Origin: Erpobdella octoculata
Taxonomy: Eukaryota; Annelida; Clitellata; Hirudinida; Erpobdellidae
Direction: 5' to 3'
NCBI GenBank assembly: GCA_963978895.1
Contig: OZ022241.1
Span: 17,207,341 to 17,271,340, forward strand
Length of the DNA stretch: 64,000 nt
A program made the translations under genes and the position numbers. How positions within the stretch are numbered: position 1 is the first letter of the stretch; every line of letters begins with the position of its first letter. Positions 26,596-40,700 of the stretch are shown one piece after another. The notes below the pieces were generated by a model that was given only the letters and a program-made list of their open reading frames with translations, ran no database searches and was not told where the DNA came from.

Positions 26596-26787
26596 TAAAA
26601 AAGGCAAACATTTATCTGGTCCTTGAACTTTTAAATTTTAAGAACCAAGATTGATCACTTATCTCACTTTGCTCACTCGTGGATCCATTTCTCAGAACAC
26701 ACCCTTTGTTGCTGGTGACGCCGGCGAGATTCAAATCACTGACTTCCAGGTCTACAGGCCGTACCGCTGTACCACTAGCACCCGCCC
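26596..26787 (-). mobile_element. tRNA-derived SINE candidate
   Basis: On the minus strand the head GGGTGCTAGTGGTACAGCGG resembles a Pol III A box, and GTGATTTGAATCTCGCC is a good B box about 40 bp on. This is followed by GGCGTCACC, an unrelated body, and an A-rich end at about 26596-26605. That is the layout of tRNA-head SINEs. Only one copy is visible here. Confidence 0.45.
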
Positions 26788-27095
26788 AGATTTGCAGTAG
26801 GTAGATAAGCACTTGCAGGGATATTAAAGACTCCAGAGGACAAAATATATCTTGAAATCATCATTTTTTCTGCACACATACAAGCTTTTGGTGTAATTAC
26901 ATACATGTCAAGGTCTTTCAAAAGTATACTAGCAATAAATTAAAATTAAACTCAAAGCCTGCAACAATTTCGCAGAGAAAAGTGATTGGATTTTGAAGAA
27001 AAATGACAAATTTGTTTCTTTAGTGATCATAATCATAAAGCAGTCCAACGTTTAAGAGTTTTAAGTGCAACGAGTGCCTAACGAGTGCAATTTAC

Positions 27096-29321
27096 CATCA
27101 ACAGTTTTGAAGCCCGCATTGCCCAACTAATCTGGCAACAAAAGTAACTTCTAGTGTCAAAAGCAAGTGTGTGTTCAGCCCATCTGGACGAGTGCTCGTG
27201 TAGATATGCGTACTACGACACAGAAATCAGTTGATTTTATCGTTAATCTCGACCTCGATGGCCTTTATTCAGAATACTTTTGATATAAGGAAAAGTTTAA
27301 AACAGGTTTTGTTATTTCAATTTTTAGTAGCTTCATAACAGTCGTTTAAAATGACAGCGTCGGTTAATGTATGTGATTGCGGACTGTGGGGAAGAAAGTT
27401 AAAGCAATAATGTTCAAAATGTCATGTTTTGCATTTTGTTTCTTAACGCAATAAAATTTTAATTGTGTTTTTGAACACGTTATCAACAACGACTTTCCAG
27501 CATAAACCTGTCTTTCTTTCCCCACTTGTCGAAGTAGTACCGCATTTGACCCAACACCTAAATCAGGGTTGTCCAATGCGTGGCCCACGGGCCACAAAGT
27601 GACCCTTGTTGTTTTTAGCCGTGGCCCGCGTTTTCATCATTAAATACATTTTTTTGACAATATCGAAATTGAATTATTTGTTTATAATTAGAAGTTTGAA
27701 TAAAATATTTTTTTTAATTTGCGGCCCTTGTGTTGTCATCAAAATAACAATAATTGCCCTGGCTGTGAAAAGGTTGGACAACCCTGACCTAAATGACAAT
27801 GTTTCTTGCAGTTATATCTTAACCATCTACTTATATTAAGAATGTGTTAGTTATTTATACCAATACCATAAATTTAGAGCAGCAAAAACAATACATGGTA
27901 TGCTGAATCTACTTCTGAAAGTATTTAATCCTTTGATAATATACCAATTGGTATTCACACTTCGACAATTCATTTCTATCAATCCTGTCGTTGACAAATA
28001 CTTGAAATTAATAAAAGAAATTGGTTGCGTCCTATGGAAAAAGAACGAGATTAATGTTTCGTGTAATTCACTGAAGCAGCGAGGTGGTGGATAGAATCAG
28101 AAATGATTCTTATAAAATCAATAAAAGTTGCAGTAGGTATATTTAATTGTTCGGTTTACTTTTGTTAGAACTAATATTTATTTTTATTATTTACAATATA
28201 AATAGTTAAATATTGGTTTTATGTTTGTTGATATTTGTGATTGCAAACAAAAAATGAGAAACTCACATTGATGAACTTGCATCAGCTCCCTTCCGAGACT
28301 AACAAACTTCAGACACGAAAAAGACAATTTGCTGCAAAAAACGTTTCTATTCAAATTAAATTAAATCAAACTAAAAAAAATCAAGTTTTTATTCAGCTCA
28401 TCAATGATTACTACTCCTACTACTGACACAATTTCTCGTTACTATTGTCATCAGTATCGCCACAACCACCACAACCACCATAACCAATACTACCACAAAT
28501 ACCACAGCTACAACCACCACAATCACCACTACCGCCACTACCGCCACAACCACAACAACCACCACTACCACAACTACCACAACTACCGCCACTACCGCCA
28601 CAACCACTACCACGATCAAACCATTATTTTTATTCTTATTGCTAGCCTCATTACCCTCATTTGCACATGTTTTAACGTAAATTTTGATTTTAAGAAACAC
28701 ACACAATCCTAACTCGTTGGTCTTTTGAAACAATCTAAATGCTCCTCCCACTTCTTCGGAGAGACAGGTCAGTGTATAATTCAAATATTCTTTCCAGCAT
28801 TCTTTGCTTTTCGGATCTTTGTTTTGATGTTGATGTTGTTGATGCTGAGAAAAGTCGTGTCGTTGTTGAAGTTCCTGAAAATAGGACTCGACGAAATGAT
28901 GGTCTGAAGATTTTTTCATCATAAAGTTGTTGTTGGAGTGGTTGAGCTTAAATGCAATTTGATCAGACGTCCAAAGGTTTTCTGGATTTTGACACGAAGT
29001 TGCGTTTTTGTAGATTACAGTCATTTTTGATTGGTACACAGTTATCTCTTTGAGTCTCAACTGGGATTGGTCTTTTTTCCTGTACACGATCCTGCTGTGC
29101 CATACTCGACCTGAAGCTGGTTTTGGTCGTAATTCGGTTGAAAATGATGAAACTTGTAACTTTATTTGGGAAACGTTTGAATTCAAAGCAGGAATTTTTG
29201 TGCCGTGATCACTTATTGCTTCGTAGTCAGACCAAGCAAACAACGGAAAAGTGCAAAAGATTTTTTCTGATGACATTTCTACGGGTTCGTGATAAAATTG
29301 AGTTTTGAAAAAAGTAGTCAT
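27096..29321 (-). CDS. Unknown gene, 5' exon block (four exons)
   Basis: Exons in transcript order: 28714-29321 (ATG start, 202 codons plus 2 nt), 28267-28331, 27945-28000 and 27096-27212. The donors are GA|GTTAGG, T|GTGAGT, TTG|GTATAT and ATG|GTAAAT. The acceptors are TTTTTTGCAG, TTAATTTCAAG and GTGTCGTAG. Phases agree across all junctions (281 aa so far). Exon 1 encodes a hydrophilic, mixed-composition protein (start MTTFFKTQFYHEPVEM) with a His/Gln-rich stretch (HDFSQHQQHQHQNKD) and no recognisable domain. The long poly-Val tail seen if exon 1 is read on comes from an intronic repeat at 28430-28615. A hAT MITE sits in intron 3. It may continue into the exons at 21.7-18.3 kb, but the linking exon was not found. 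Confidence 0.4.
27556..27794. mobile_element. hAT MITE with perfect 8-bp target duplication
   Basis: The element at 27564-27786 (223 bp) starts CAGGGTTGTCCAATGCGTGG and ends GGTTGGACAACCCTG, so the TIRs match for CAGGGTTGTCCAA with near-matching continuation. ACCTAAAT flanks both sides (27556-27563 and 27787-27794). Size, TIR and an 8-bp duplication identify a non-autonomous hAT. It lies in an intron of the minus-strand exon block. Confidence 0.9.
28430..28615. repeat. (CCACAA/CCACTA)n intronic repeat
   Basis: Imperfect trinucleotide-based repeat of ACC, ACA and GCC. On the minus strand it reads as poly-Val with Ala. It is placed in intron 1 of the minus-strand exon block by the GTTAGG donor at 28713. 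Confidence 0.85.
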
Positions 29322-29869
29322 AGTTATATTTTAATTATCGTTTTAATAAAATGTATCTGTACAATGTATATGCAGTCTTTATTTTTAAATCAAAATTAAC
29401 AAAACGTCAAAAATGTAAATAAATCTCACTTTTGCAAGGGAATAAAACAAAAAAATTTACTATCGGAAACATACAATGGAAAAACATTTTCTACAAATTT
29501 CACAAACAAAATCCGCCAAAGAAACTGCAAAATGTACAAATTTAACCCGTAGGCTCGCAAAGCTCCTCGTTGTGACTTCAACGCGACCAAATGACGCTCG
29601 TTCTGTATTATGCTTCTTTTACTGCATCATCGCTGAAAACAGCACCGTAAAACTTTATTTGTCGAAGTAAAACCAGTAATGTTCCGAGTGATGGTGATTT
29701 ATTAATTTTACATGTTTTGTTTTGTTTGTCTGTCTGCAAATTGCTTTGTTAACTTTTTAAACAGGCTATTATATTTAAAAGTACCAGTGTGGTCAAGGGG
29801 CAAACACATGCAAGTGGCAAACACGTGCAAGGAACAAAGAAACACATGCAAGCAAACACATGAAAAAAT
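29322..29869. other. Upstream flank of the minus-strand exon block
   Basis: No exon is supported. 29476-29670 is open on the plus strand without recognisable content. Confidence 0.3.
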
Positions 29870-30210
29870 AAGCAAATGCAAGGAACAAGCAAGCACATGC
29901 AAGGAACAAGCAAGCACATGCAAGGAACAAACAAGCACATGCAAGGAACAAACAAGCACATGCAAGGAACAAACAAGCACATGCAAGGAACAAACAAGCA
30001 CATGCAAGGAACAAACAAGCACATGCAAGGAACAAACAAGCACATGCAAGGAACAAACAAGCACATGCAAGGAACAAACAAGCACATGCAAGGAACAAAC
30101 AAGCACATGCAAGGAACAAACAAGCACATGCAAGGAACAAACAAGCACATGCAAGGAACAAACAAGCACATGCAAGGAACAAACAAGCACATGCAAGGAA
30201 CAAATTTTTT
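29870..30210. repeat. 21-bp minisatellite, ~16 units
   Basis: Near-identical units of AACAAGCACATGCAAGGAAC plus A. Because 21 is divisible by three and the unit lacks stops in several frames, both strands stay open (for example TSTCKEQ repeats on the plus strand). Degenerate units begin at about 29805. Confidence 0.95.
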
Positions 30211-31731
30211 TCCACGTTTTATTCCCATTGTAGCAGATAAGTGTGAAACTGAGCAAATTTCTTTTGCATGAACAGAATTTAAGCCAATCAGAATCATTCA
30301 TTTCTGTGCAGAGGTTTTATAACTTGAAAGATTATAGCGGAACAGATATTATTATCTCAACTAACCACCAGACGACAGGTAATCGCAAACAATAAGCATT
30401 TCTTCTTTTTGTGGTACTACAAATGATTATTATGTTTATTATTTATTTTTCAAAATTTTTGTTTATTCCATAATTTCTCTCTTACAGTTTTACGTCGTGC
30501 GATTTTTTGCATGTTGATCAACTCATGCTGAAAAATTTAATAAAGCAAAAGCTTTGTAAAGTTGGTCACATATGGTTGAAACTCATAAACCAAACATTTT
30601 TTGTTATGAAACATGTCTGTTTTAGTTCTTTGTTTAGCTATCCGTCTATCATTCAACTGTAAGTTCAAAATTTCACAAGCTGCTTTTTTTCTACAAAATC
30701 ACAAACGCACACATATCGGTCAAAAATGCTTCTTCACCGAATAAAAATAAATAAATTCAAATATTTAATCAATAAAATTATTGTCACGTGACTATTAATT
30801 CCTCTAGATTTTAGAATCACAACTAGTTTTTTATTAAATTTATTATGAAAAAAATGATTCTTTTAAATTTTTTGATTAACTTAAAATTAGTTTATTTGAT
30901 CTCAAAACTGAATAATAAATCATTTTCAAACTTAAACTAGTTTTTGTTAAAGTTGTATTTTTTTTTATTTTTTTAATTGATAAAAATTTGTCATTTTTTA
31001 CGTTTTTATTATTATTATTTAATTTATTTAAATTATATCATAAACTAATTGTTAATTCTACTTTTTTTGATTTTGAAAAAGAATAAGTTGGCTCTTGACA
31101 GAAAAAACAGAAAATACTTTGTGGTGCGTTAAAATACATTGCAAGCCAGAACAGTGATGACATCAAGTAATTACAACTCATATATCTATGTAACTATAAA
31201 CGAACTTTAGTGACAATCAATTTTTTTAGTACAATATAGTATATAACATAATATCACACTATTGAATTTTAGTACATAACATAATATCACACGATTAAAA
31301 TTTTCAAAGCTGATTATTAAACAAATACGTTTAAAAAAGTCTTAGATTACATCATTTTACACATCTTTCTGTGTTTGAAACAATTTTAAACATGTTTATT
31401 TAGTTTTAAAACACTAAAAGTAAACACAATTTTTTATTACAATAAAATAATTTTTCTAGTTTTTCATTATATGATTGATTAAGTTGGTTGTCTTGAGAAA
31501 ATATTTCAAGCGAGAATGCCATCTTGTTTTCTTTCCACAATAGTGTTAATCATCGGAAGAGCTTGGAAATCTCTGTGTACGATTTTAAGGATTCCCAGGT
31601 TAAGAATAAAAGAAACAAAACATTAAAAATAAAATAAAAACCAACATCAATAACATGATTCAAATAATTTTACTTTCCAATAATTTTTATTTATTTATAA
31701 TAAAATTAATAAATTTAAAATATTAAAATAA
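30211..31731. other. Unassigned AT-rich spacer
   Basis: A short direct repeat, TAACATAATATCACAC, is present at 31246-31290. No gene or element end is supported. It is the downstream flank of SLC22 gene A. Confidence 0.35.
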
Positions 31732-34700
31732 TCACCGATCAACAAACCAAATAATGCAACAAAACAATGAAACTGACTTCCTATTTTGCGGATGGTGGTT
31801 TTCATTTGCGTTGATGTCACTTTCAGTCATATCACTGGTGTTTTTACGCGGGAAAATCACAAAAAGCCCTCCGGAGAGAAGTGCAAGAAAGCCAAAGATG
31901 AGACTGGGTAGGGGGCGCCATAGATCAGCCTGTACTTACAGAAAGTTTACTAAAATTATTATTCGCATTTTTAAAATTTTGCTAAGATTGGAGTGATAAT
32001 TGAAAATACCACCCGATTTTTACTAACCATGACACCACCTAAGAAAGATGATGCCATACTGCTAAAACGACCAAAAGAAGCTGATACGCCCATTGCTTGA
32101 CTGCGTATTTTGGTGGGGTAAGTTTCAGCTGTTTCAACGTAAAGAGTATTATAAGAGACCGTTATCAAACCTTTCCCTAATATTCCTAAAGCTGTAATGA
32201 CGTACTCACAGGCTGAAAAAATAGTAAAAATAATACATTTGCAATTAAAAACAAAAATTTTCAAGGTTTAAAAATAAAATAATTTAAAAAGATCGTTTTC
32301 ATCGCTAAAACTACAAAAACTGAGCAGGTACACGTAATAAACTAACATTCACAATACATGAACTAACATTCACAATACATGAACTAACATTCACAATACA
32401 TAAACTAACATTCAGAATACATGAACTAACATTCAGAATACATGAACTAACATTGACAATACATGAACTAACATTGACAATACATCAACTAACATTCACA
32501 ATACATCAACTAACATTCACAATACATCAACTAACATTCACGATACATGAACTAACATTCACAATACATGAACTAACATTCACAATACATGAACTAACAT
32601 TCACAATACATGAACTAACATTCACAATACATAAACTAACATTCAGAATACATGAACTAACATTGACAATACATGAACTAACATTGACAATACATGAACT
32701 AACATTCACAATACATCAACTAACATTCACAATACATCAACTAACATTCACGATACATGAACTAACATTCACAATACATCAACTAACATTCACAATACAT
32801 CAACTAACATTCACGATACATGAACTAACATTCACAATACATGAACTAACATTCACAATACATCAACTAACATTCACAATACATCAACTAACATTCACGA
32901 TACATGAACTAACATTCACAATACATGAACTAACATTCACAATACATGAACTAACACTGACAATACATGAACTAACATTCACAATACATCAACTAACATT
33001 CACATTACATGAACTAACATTCACAATACATGAACTAACATTCACAATACATGAACTAACATTCACAATACATGAACTAACATTCACAATACATGAACTA
33101 ACATTCACAATACATAAACTAACATTCAGAATACATGAACTAACATTGACAATACATGAACTAACATTGACAATACATGAACTAACATTCACAATACATC
33201 AACTAACATTCACAATACATCAACTAACATTCACGATACATGAACTAACATTCACAATACATGAACTAACATTCACAATACATGAACTAACATTCACAAT
33301 ACATCAACTAACATTCACGATACATGAACTAACATTCACAATACATGAACTAACATTCACAATACATGAACTAACATTGACAATACATGAACTAACATTG
33401 ACAATACATGAACTAACATTCACATTACATGAACTAACATTCACAATACATGAACTAACATTCACAATACATGAAAGGAATCGTGGCAAAACATGCGACA
33501 GCGGATAGAATGGTGAACACAGCGAGAGTCCTCCTCCCTCCAAGTTTCTCCGTGGCAAGAATGGTTATTCCATTAGCAGGAAGTTCAACAAGTGTAACGA
33601 GGAAGTTATTTAAATAAATGCTCCCAGGCAGTCGGCCGATGTTTAATGATATAGCGTAGTATATCAAGGCCACAACAAACCTGTATAAACAATTTTTATT
33701 TCAATGAACAATGCTCATAATATAACATAAAAACAATGTGGAGTGGCGAAATTGTTTTATCGCACAACACAATCGACACCGCACTAGGTGAATTCAAATA
33801 AGCGTTGTAATTAGATTATTTAATTTTATGATCTTAAATAATAACAATAATAACAATAAATAGGGCACACTTTATACCAGTTTAGCCACAAAATGACACT
33901 TTTTGTTGCAATAACTTTGTCGTAAAAGAAACCATTACAATTAAGAAATGAAGATTTTTGAGGTCTATTTCCGACTGGGATACTCTGAAAAACAAACAAA
34001 AAGATTATATTTTTATTTTAATCATGTAATATTATTTATAAAAATATTACCTCAAAAGTAATTTTTTCTAACGAGTCCATTGTAACATCAGAAGTGCAGT
34101 TGACCACAGCTATTTTTGTTACTACTTTCCTTGCTTCTTCAACCTTTTTCTGAGTAGCCAACCACCTCGGCGATTCATCCAATATGCTAAATTAACAATA
34201 CAATACAATTTCAAATAAATTATTTGGTGATTAACATATAAAATTAAAAAGTAAAATACAATTACAAAATTAATAAAATGGGATAATGTTTATTGTGAAC
34301 AAGTCATTTAATGAACAGCATTTCAATTCATATAGTTTAATAAAGTTAGATAAATATCAGTATCATAGGCATATTAAAAGTCAGCATCTTAGTTATACAA
34401 AATTTCTGCATGTCAGAGAGATTAGCCTCTAATTAGGTGACAAGCTTGTTTGACCCAATTTGTGGATCGGAATTATGAGAGCAGTTTTCCATTCTTCTGA
34501 TAATTCATAAATATTTATGGGCATATCAAAGATTTGCCTTAATGGTTGTTACTGCTAAACAATTGACGCATTTTCTGAAAAGAACATAAGTCGTATTGTC
34601 AGGGCCGGTAAAAGTGGAGTTGTCAAAAATTTTGAAAACTTCGGCGACATTTACTAAAATAAAAACAATTTGATTAAGTTGAGCGTTAGACGGCGTAACG

Positions 34701-37700
34701 AAATCTGGTTTGTTTTTGAAAATATCTGTCATCGTTTTATGGTTGGAAATGAAAGAATTATTATTGTCTTATGAACTGAATTAAACAACATTCTTAATTC
34801 TTTAACAGAAGAATAAATCAGTGGCAAATCTCTTGACGCTTCTGAATGACCTTTTCCTAGGATTTTGACACCGAAAAAATGCACCGCCTAAATCTTAACA
34901 GATAATCAAGCTAGCAGCGTTTGATTCCGTTCCCAGTTACTAGTCTGATATTTGTTGTGAGCCAAATATACCCCGAAACTGTCATTTGAGGCTACAAAGC
35001 AGACATTTTTCATAATAAATGCTACTATTATTATAGATTATAATTGTTTTGTTTCTTAAAGTTTTTACAATTTTTATGTTTAAAATTATGCTTTTATAGG
35101 TTTACTGCTAAAATAATAATTCTCTGTTGTCGAATACATTAATAATCTCAATAAAATATAAAGTGGAACTATAAAAAATCAGCTTTTTCACTAACAAAAA
35201 GCAAAAAAGAAGTGTAATTTGCGGCCAAGTGTAAATGGCTTGTAGATTTCTAAAGTCCCTGACCAGATAAGCGACAAGGGACAAAATCATCCCACCAAGG
35301 GCCACCGATAGATTGAATATTATGCCAAATCTGCGTCTCCACTTTTCTCCAACGATTTCAACCACTGCAAACAAAATTTATAATTAAAATGAAATTAAAA
35401 TATTGATTCTAATAACAATTGATCGGTTGAGCAATAAACAAAAAGAAAAACGTATCAATAAATAAATTGGAAATTTATCAACTTTAATGGGCAATAATAA
35501 AATGATGTAATCATTTAGAAAGTGAAAAAGACTAAACTGATGGTTTCAGGGTGAAGCAGGAATTGCAAAACCACTGTTCTCAACAATAAATAGACAAAAA
35601 AAACAAGAGCAGCTTTGAAAGTTTGGAGGGCAGATGACGAAAACCCATATAAATGTAAATTTGAAGCAAACGAATAGAATTATATTGGTATTTTTCTTAG
35701 AATTTTAATATTTTAACAAAGACCTTAAAAGCTTTATGGCACTGCTTAAAACAGCATACACGGATTCTGATTCAGGAGGGTGTGTAAGAAAGAATAAAGA
35801 ATTTTGTGTTTTCACAAGTTTTTTTGTTAAAGAACCTGAAAATGTTCAAGTTATCTGCCAACAAGACCAGAGTCATATCAAACTTAAGAAAATCGGCAGT
35901 GCAATAATTATGCAGTTTGACGTTGCATTTAATCATCTTTTTGTCATAATGATGATCGGGACAGAAGTTACAGCTTAATCAAGAAATTATGAAAAAATCA
36001 CAATAACTAGAAAAAACTTGCTAAAACGTTGAAGCTTTGTATCAGAAAGAGTTGAGGACCAACATGAAACTTGCCAGAAACTCACAGGTTGTTTTAATGG
36101 AGTTAACTGCAACGACAATTTGCTGTCAAGACATTTCCAAGAAATAACAACCATTCAGTTTTGGGGAAGTTACTTTAAAAATGTAACTAGTGACAGTTAC
36201 TAGTTACTTGCTGAAAATGTAACTACATAGTTATGGTTACTAGTTACTTGATGAAAATGTAACTAGTTACAGTTACAAGTTACTAAATAATGTAACTAGT
36301 TACTTGGCAGTTACTTTTATTGTGAGACGTGTTGGCCCAGTACTGTCATCATCGCCATTAACACCGCATTTGCTAGTCTTATCGGCGAGCTGCTAACATT
36401 GTAAAAGAGGTCGCTGGCCTGTTTCTTCATGTAATTAGTGACACTCAAAATTGATGTACTTTAACTTTAAAAAAACACAAAAAGTTGTTTAACACACTAA
36501 ATCCAATTTATTGCAAAAAATCACTAAAAAATAAAACTCAAATTGCCTTATTGGCTCTTAAAAAAAGCTGTTCTTCAAACTTATCACTAAGGTGATTTTG
36601 TCGAGGAGTGAAAGTCTGACCACCCATGCTGAAAAGTCTTTCAACTGGTGCACTTGACGGTAGGGCAGAATTATATTTTAAAAATAGTTTTTTTTTACCT
36701 TGTGATAATGGTGGAGATGTAAGCTATTATACAGGTTATTTTCATTGACAATCAATAAATTGAAGTACAATACTTTTCTAACAACTTAACAAGTTAATGA
36801 CTAGTAATTCTTTTAAAATAAATCGTTTTTGCGGTGTTTTAATGATGCAACCGCACTGTACTGTGCATTATCGCTCTCTCGTATATACGCTTAAAACAAT
36901 GAGCAAAAACTTTTCAAATTAGGGTGACATAATATCCATCAAATAACCACCAATTTAGCTAAAAAAAATTAAGAAACGCTTTTCGCGATTTAATTGCGGG
37001 TCTTCTATGTGAAAATTCGTAGATCAACCGGTCTAAGCGTTCAACAACAAAAAAGGATAAACGAGACCGAAATAGCAAATAACATGGGTTGCTATAGCCT
37101 AGAAACAAAAGTTTGATTTAAAATTTAACTTTAAACGGTGAAAATATATTTTAAAAAAATATAATTAAAAAAATGTAACGGAAAAACGTTAAAGTTACTC
37201 GAAAAAGTAACTAAGTTACGTTACTTCGATACTTACTCCAAAAGTAACGCGTTACGTTACTAGTTACCAAAAAATGTTACAAGTAACGCGTTACTCCCTA
37301 ACACTGCAACCATTAAAAACAACGAGTAGATACAAATTATTTGTAGTGGGGAATAAACTAAAACTGTCAGAGTTGATTACATTTGTGGTGTTAGAAATTA
37401 TAGTAACTTTGTAAGTGTGAAGGTCATTCAGGGTAGAGGTGATGATAATGTTAAGGTCATTCAGGATAATGGTGATGATAATGGAAAGGTCATTCAAGAT
37501 AATGGTGATGATAATGGAAAGGTCATTTTCTTTTAAGTATTTATACTAACGGCGATATTTAAGTTGTCTAATAATTCAGGATAGTGGATGTTCATTGAAT
37601 CTAGTTGTGATAATTAAAAAAAACGATAAAGATGTTGACAGCATAAACAAATAAGAAACAGAAAATAAGAGTAAATAAATACATTTTAACGTTATATAAT

Positions 37701-40700
37701 TCGATAAATCCTATCCTAAAAACAAAAATCCAATTGATGAAATTAGAATTAATCAATAATCATTAAAAATCACATTCAACTGGTAATCTTTTAATGAGAT
37801 CATATATATGTACACAATACTAACGTACACAACACAAACGAAGCCAGACATGAAGCTGTAGTACCAATTGCTATAATAAATCTGGATATGAAAAATGTGA
37901 TGTAGTTGTATGAATACAATGACATCACACCTCCTATCAACTTGATCACGTGAGAAGCAAAAAGAACTTTTTTTCGTCCAAACCTGAAACATTATTAACT
38001 TTAAAAAAAAATTTTTTCAACCCATAATTTATGTTATTCAATTTGAATAAAATCGTTATTAGAGACCGGAATTGACTTATTTGTTGCAGACATTGAGTTT
38101 TTTTGCTGAATTTTAAATCAGTTTTACAGAATTATCGTTAAATTTTATATTTAAAACCAAACAATTTTGTATAGAAATGTTCGTACTTATCTGAGAGGTA
38201 TCCATGAACAAGAGTTGATAGTAGTCTACCAGCCATGTATGAGGTCGAAACGAGATCAATTAACCATAATTTATCACAAACAAGATCAAACTGAAAAATT
38301 ATGAAAAAATTTTTCTCAGCGCAAACTTCTTTAAGTAACTACTTTGTTCTTGTTTCATCCCATTTCCTGTATTGTTTTACTGCATTTTATAGGATTAACT
38401 GAAATATATCTAATTAACCTCGCTAACAATTGTAGAAACATGATCAGTTTTTTCGTAAGTCCATCGCTGGCATTTTTGGTATTCTATAGTTGAAGTATTG
38501 TCGTGGTGGATGACCATCGAGACTATATTGCATTTTTCTGTGCTTGATTCGTCTGAATAACAAGTTAGTAAAAAAAAAATTTCATATCTTCAACAAATGT
38601 TAAGGTAGAAGTTAAATACCAAGTTGTTTCTGTTTAATCAAGTTGTTGTAAGTCTGTAAATTGTAGTACTTAAGGAAGACCGGAGCGCATATTTTGAATT
38701 TTAAGTTCTAGTCAATGCCCGTTTGCAGTGGCTTATTTATTTAGTAAATAAATAAATCACAGCAAACTGGCAGCATAAGAGGGGCATAGCCAACTCAAAC
38801 TTTTGTTTTCCTAAAATCAGCCCTAAATTTAGCTCTCATTGTTTAAGATACCTACCTAGACTTTTACGGGTTATAACAACTTTAGGTCGTAGATTTTTAC
38901 TTGTTTTTATGAAGTTTGCAACAAATCTATGAATACAGAATCAACAAATTTAGTTTAATCAATGACAATGGTAATTATCGAGCTTTGCTTTACGCCAGCA
39001 TAGCAAATATAAAAATGTTCAGTTAAGTAGCGTATACCTTATTTACTCATACCTACTTAGCCAGTAAATATGTTTTTACGCAGGTACTGCAAATAAACTC
39101 ATGTATTCAATTTATTTAACAATAATAATTTAATTGACTTGAAATAAAATTTTAGTCATAGTTTGTAAAGCGTATTATTATAATCACATTTGTAAGTTTA
39201 TGAGTGTTATGTTGATGATATTAGTATAAAAACATTTAAAATGTTTTTTTATCGTTTGCTCCCCAATAAAAACGCGTTTTAAAAATAATTAAATAATTAA
39301 TACACAGCATTCAACATTTTGATGTTCTCATCCATGCATCCCTTTTCAAGAAATATATTCAAAAACATAGGTCTCATGCCTTGAAACTAAAAAATAATAT
39401 CATACAAAGTTCATAAAAAATCTGTTGCATATTTTTTGTTCTATTTTTAAAATATTTTACAACGCTCCAATTATAGCTTTTAAAATACCAATTTACTTAA
39501 ATTATAACGTATTAATAAGGATCGTATTCACACATACACATACTTAAACAACAAGCGTTCTACAACGTGATATTCAACATTATAAAACATTTTTATTTAT
39601 ATTTCTTTCTAATCTTATATCTTTCGTTATTTGTTGTTTACGTTACTTAACAGTATCTATTTCTATTCAAATTCTGTTGCTGTATTATTTAAAATATAAT
39701 TCTTGTAGTATTCTTCACTTACAAATATCAAATTAGGTAAGTTAATTGCTTGCGTGCATTTTTCCAATGGATTGTAGTGTGTATTTCCGTATATGTGTGC
39801 ATACTTCTATCAGTATTTTGTCTGTGTGCTCGTGTGCAAGCTTATAATAAAATATTGTGCATGTGTTCAATTGCAGACATATAACATGGAATTCTATATA
39901 AATAAGTGATCGAATACTTTACGGACCATATTTTTGCAGTCCGTTTCATAGGATAGATTTTCAGGACAACCCCGTGCAATACTCTATAACTGACCTCAAT
40001 TATCTATTTATAATTAATTCAATGGTTAAATGTTTGCAAAGCTTAGTCATTAGCAATGACAACAATTTGGTAAAATATAATTTCAAATAAATATAGACAA
40101 TTAAGTTAATCTACTGTATGTTGATGTTGAAGTATTTTGAATAATTTAGTTGGTTTTCATAGCCATTTCTGCAGAACGTGTGACTATAGATGTTGTGTCC
40201 CGTTTTGCTTTAGATACCTATTATATATGGGATGCGGAAAGTTCGCCCCCGACCTTTGCTCTTAGTTTTTCACCTCTGGTAAAATTTGTTTCTAGTTTAT
40301 GCCCCCGGATTTTTCTTGCGCACTAAAAAGTATAAAATATTTTTCCTATGAGCCTGGCAGATTTTTTAAATAAATTGTTCACATTTTGGTAAAAGACTTT
40401 ATAATAGTTTCTAATTCTTATAAAACGAAAAACGTTAGCGCATATATAAAATGATTAGGTGAAATTGTGTAACCGTTTAGCCGTTTGAGCTTTCGTCAGT
40501 CCGAGATACGTTTTCCAAAAATTTTCTAAAACTTTGTCTTTATTCAATTTATATAAACAAATAATTTATACACTTTTGTTCCAAAAATAATTGATGACCG
40601 GGGGAGTAGTCGTTTTATTTAAACAAATATTAAAAAAAAAATCCTTGTTGGGGGCAACTACCCCCTGCCCCCACAAGAAAACTTCGTCTTTCCAACAATT

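Noticed and set aside
28401..28713. Poly-Val C-terminus of the minus-strand 306-codon frame
   Set aside because: A good GA|GTTAGG donor and phase-matched downstream exon indicate that the repeat is intronic.
29870..33480. Direct repeat arrays as CRISPR
   Set aside because: Units are contiguous with no spacers, in a eukaryotic genome.
32453..33508. 351-codon plus-strand frame with TIHELTF heptads
   Set aside because: It is exactly the 21-bp intronic array of SLC22 gene A read on the wrong strand; nothing outside the repeat is coding.
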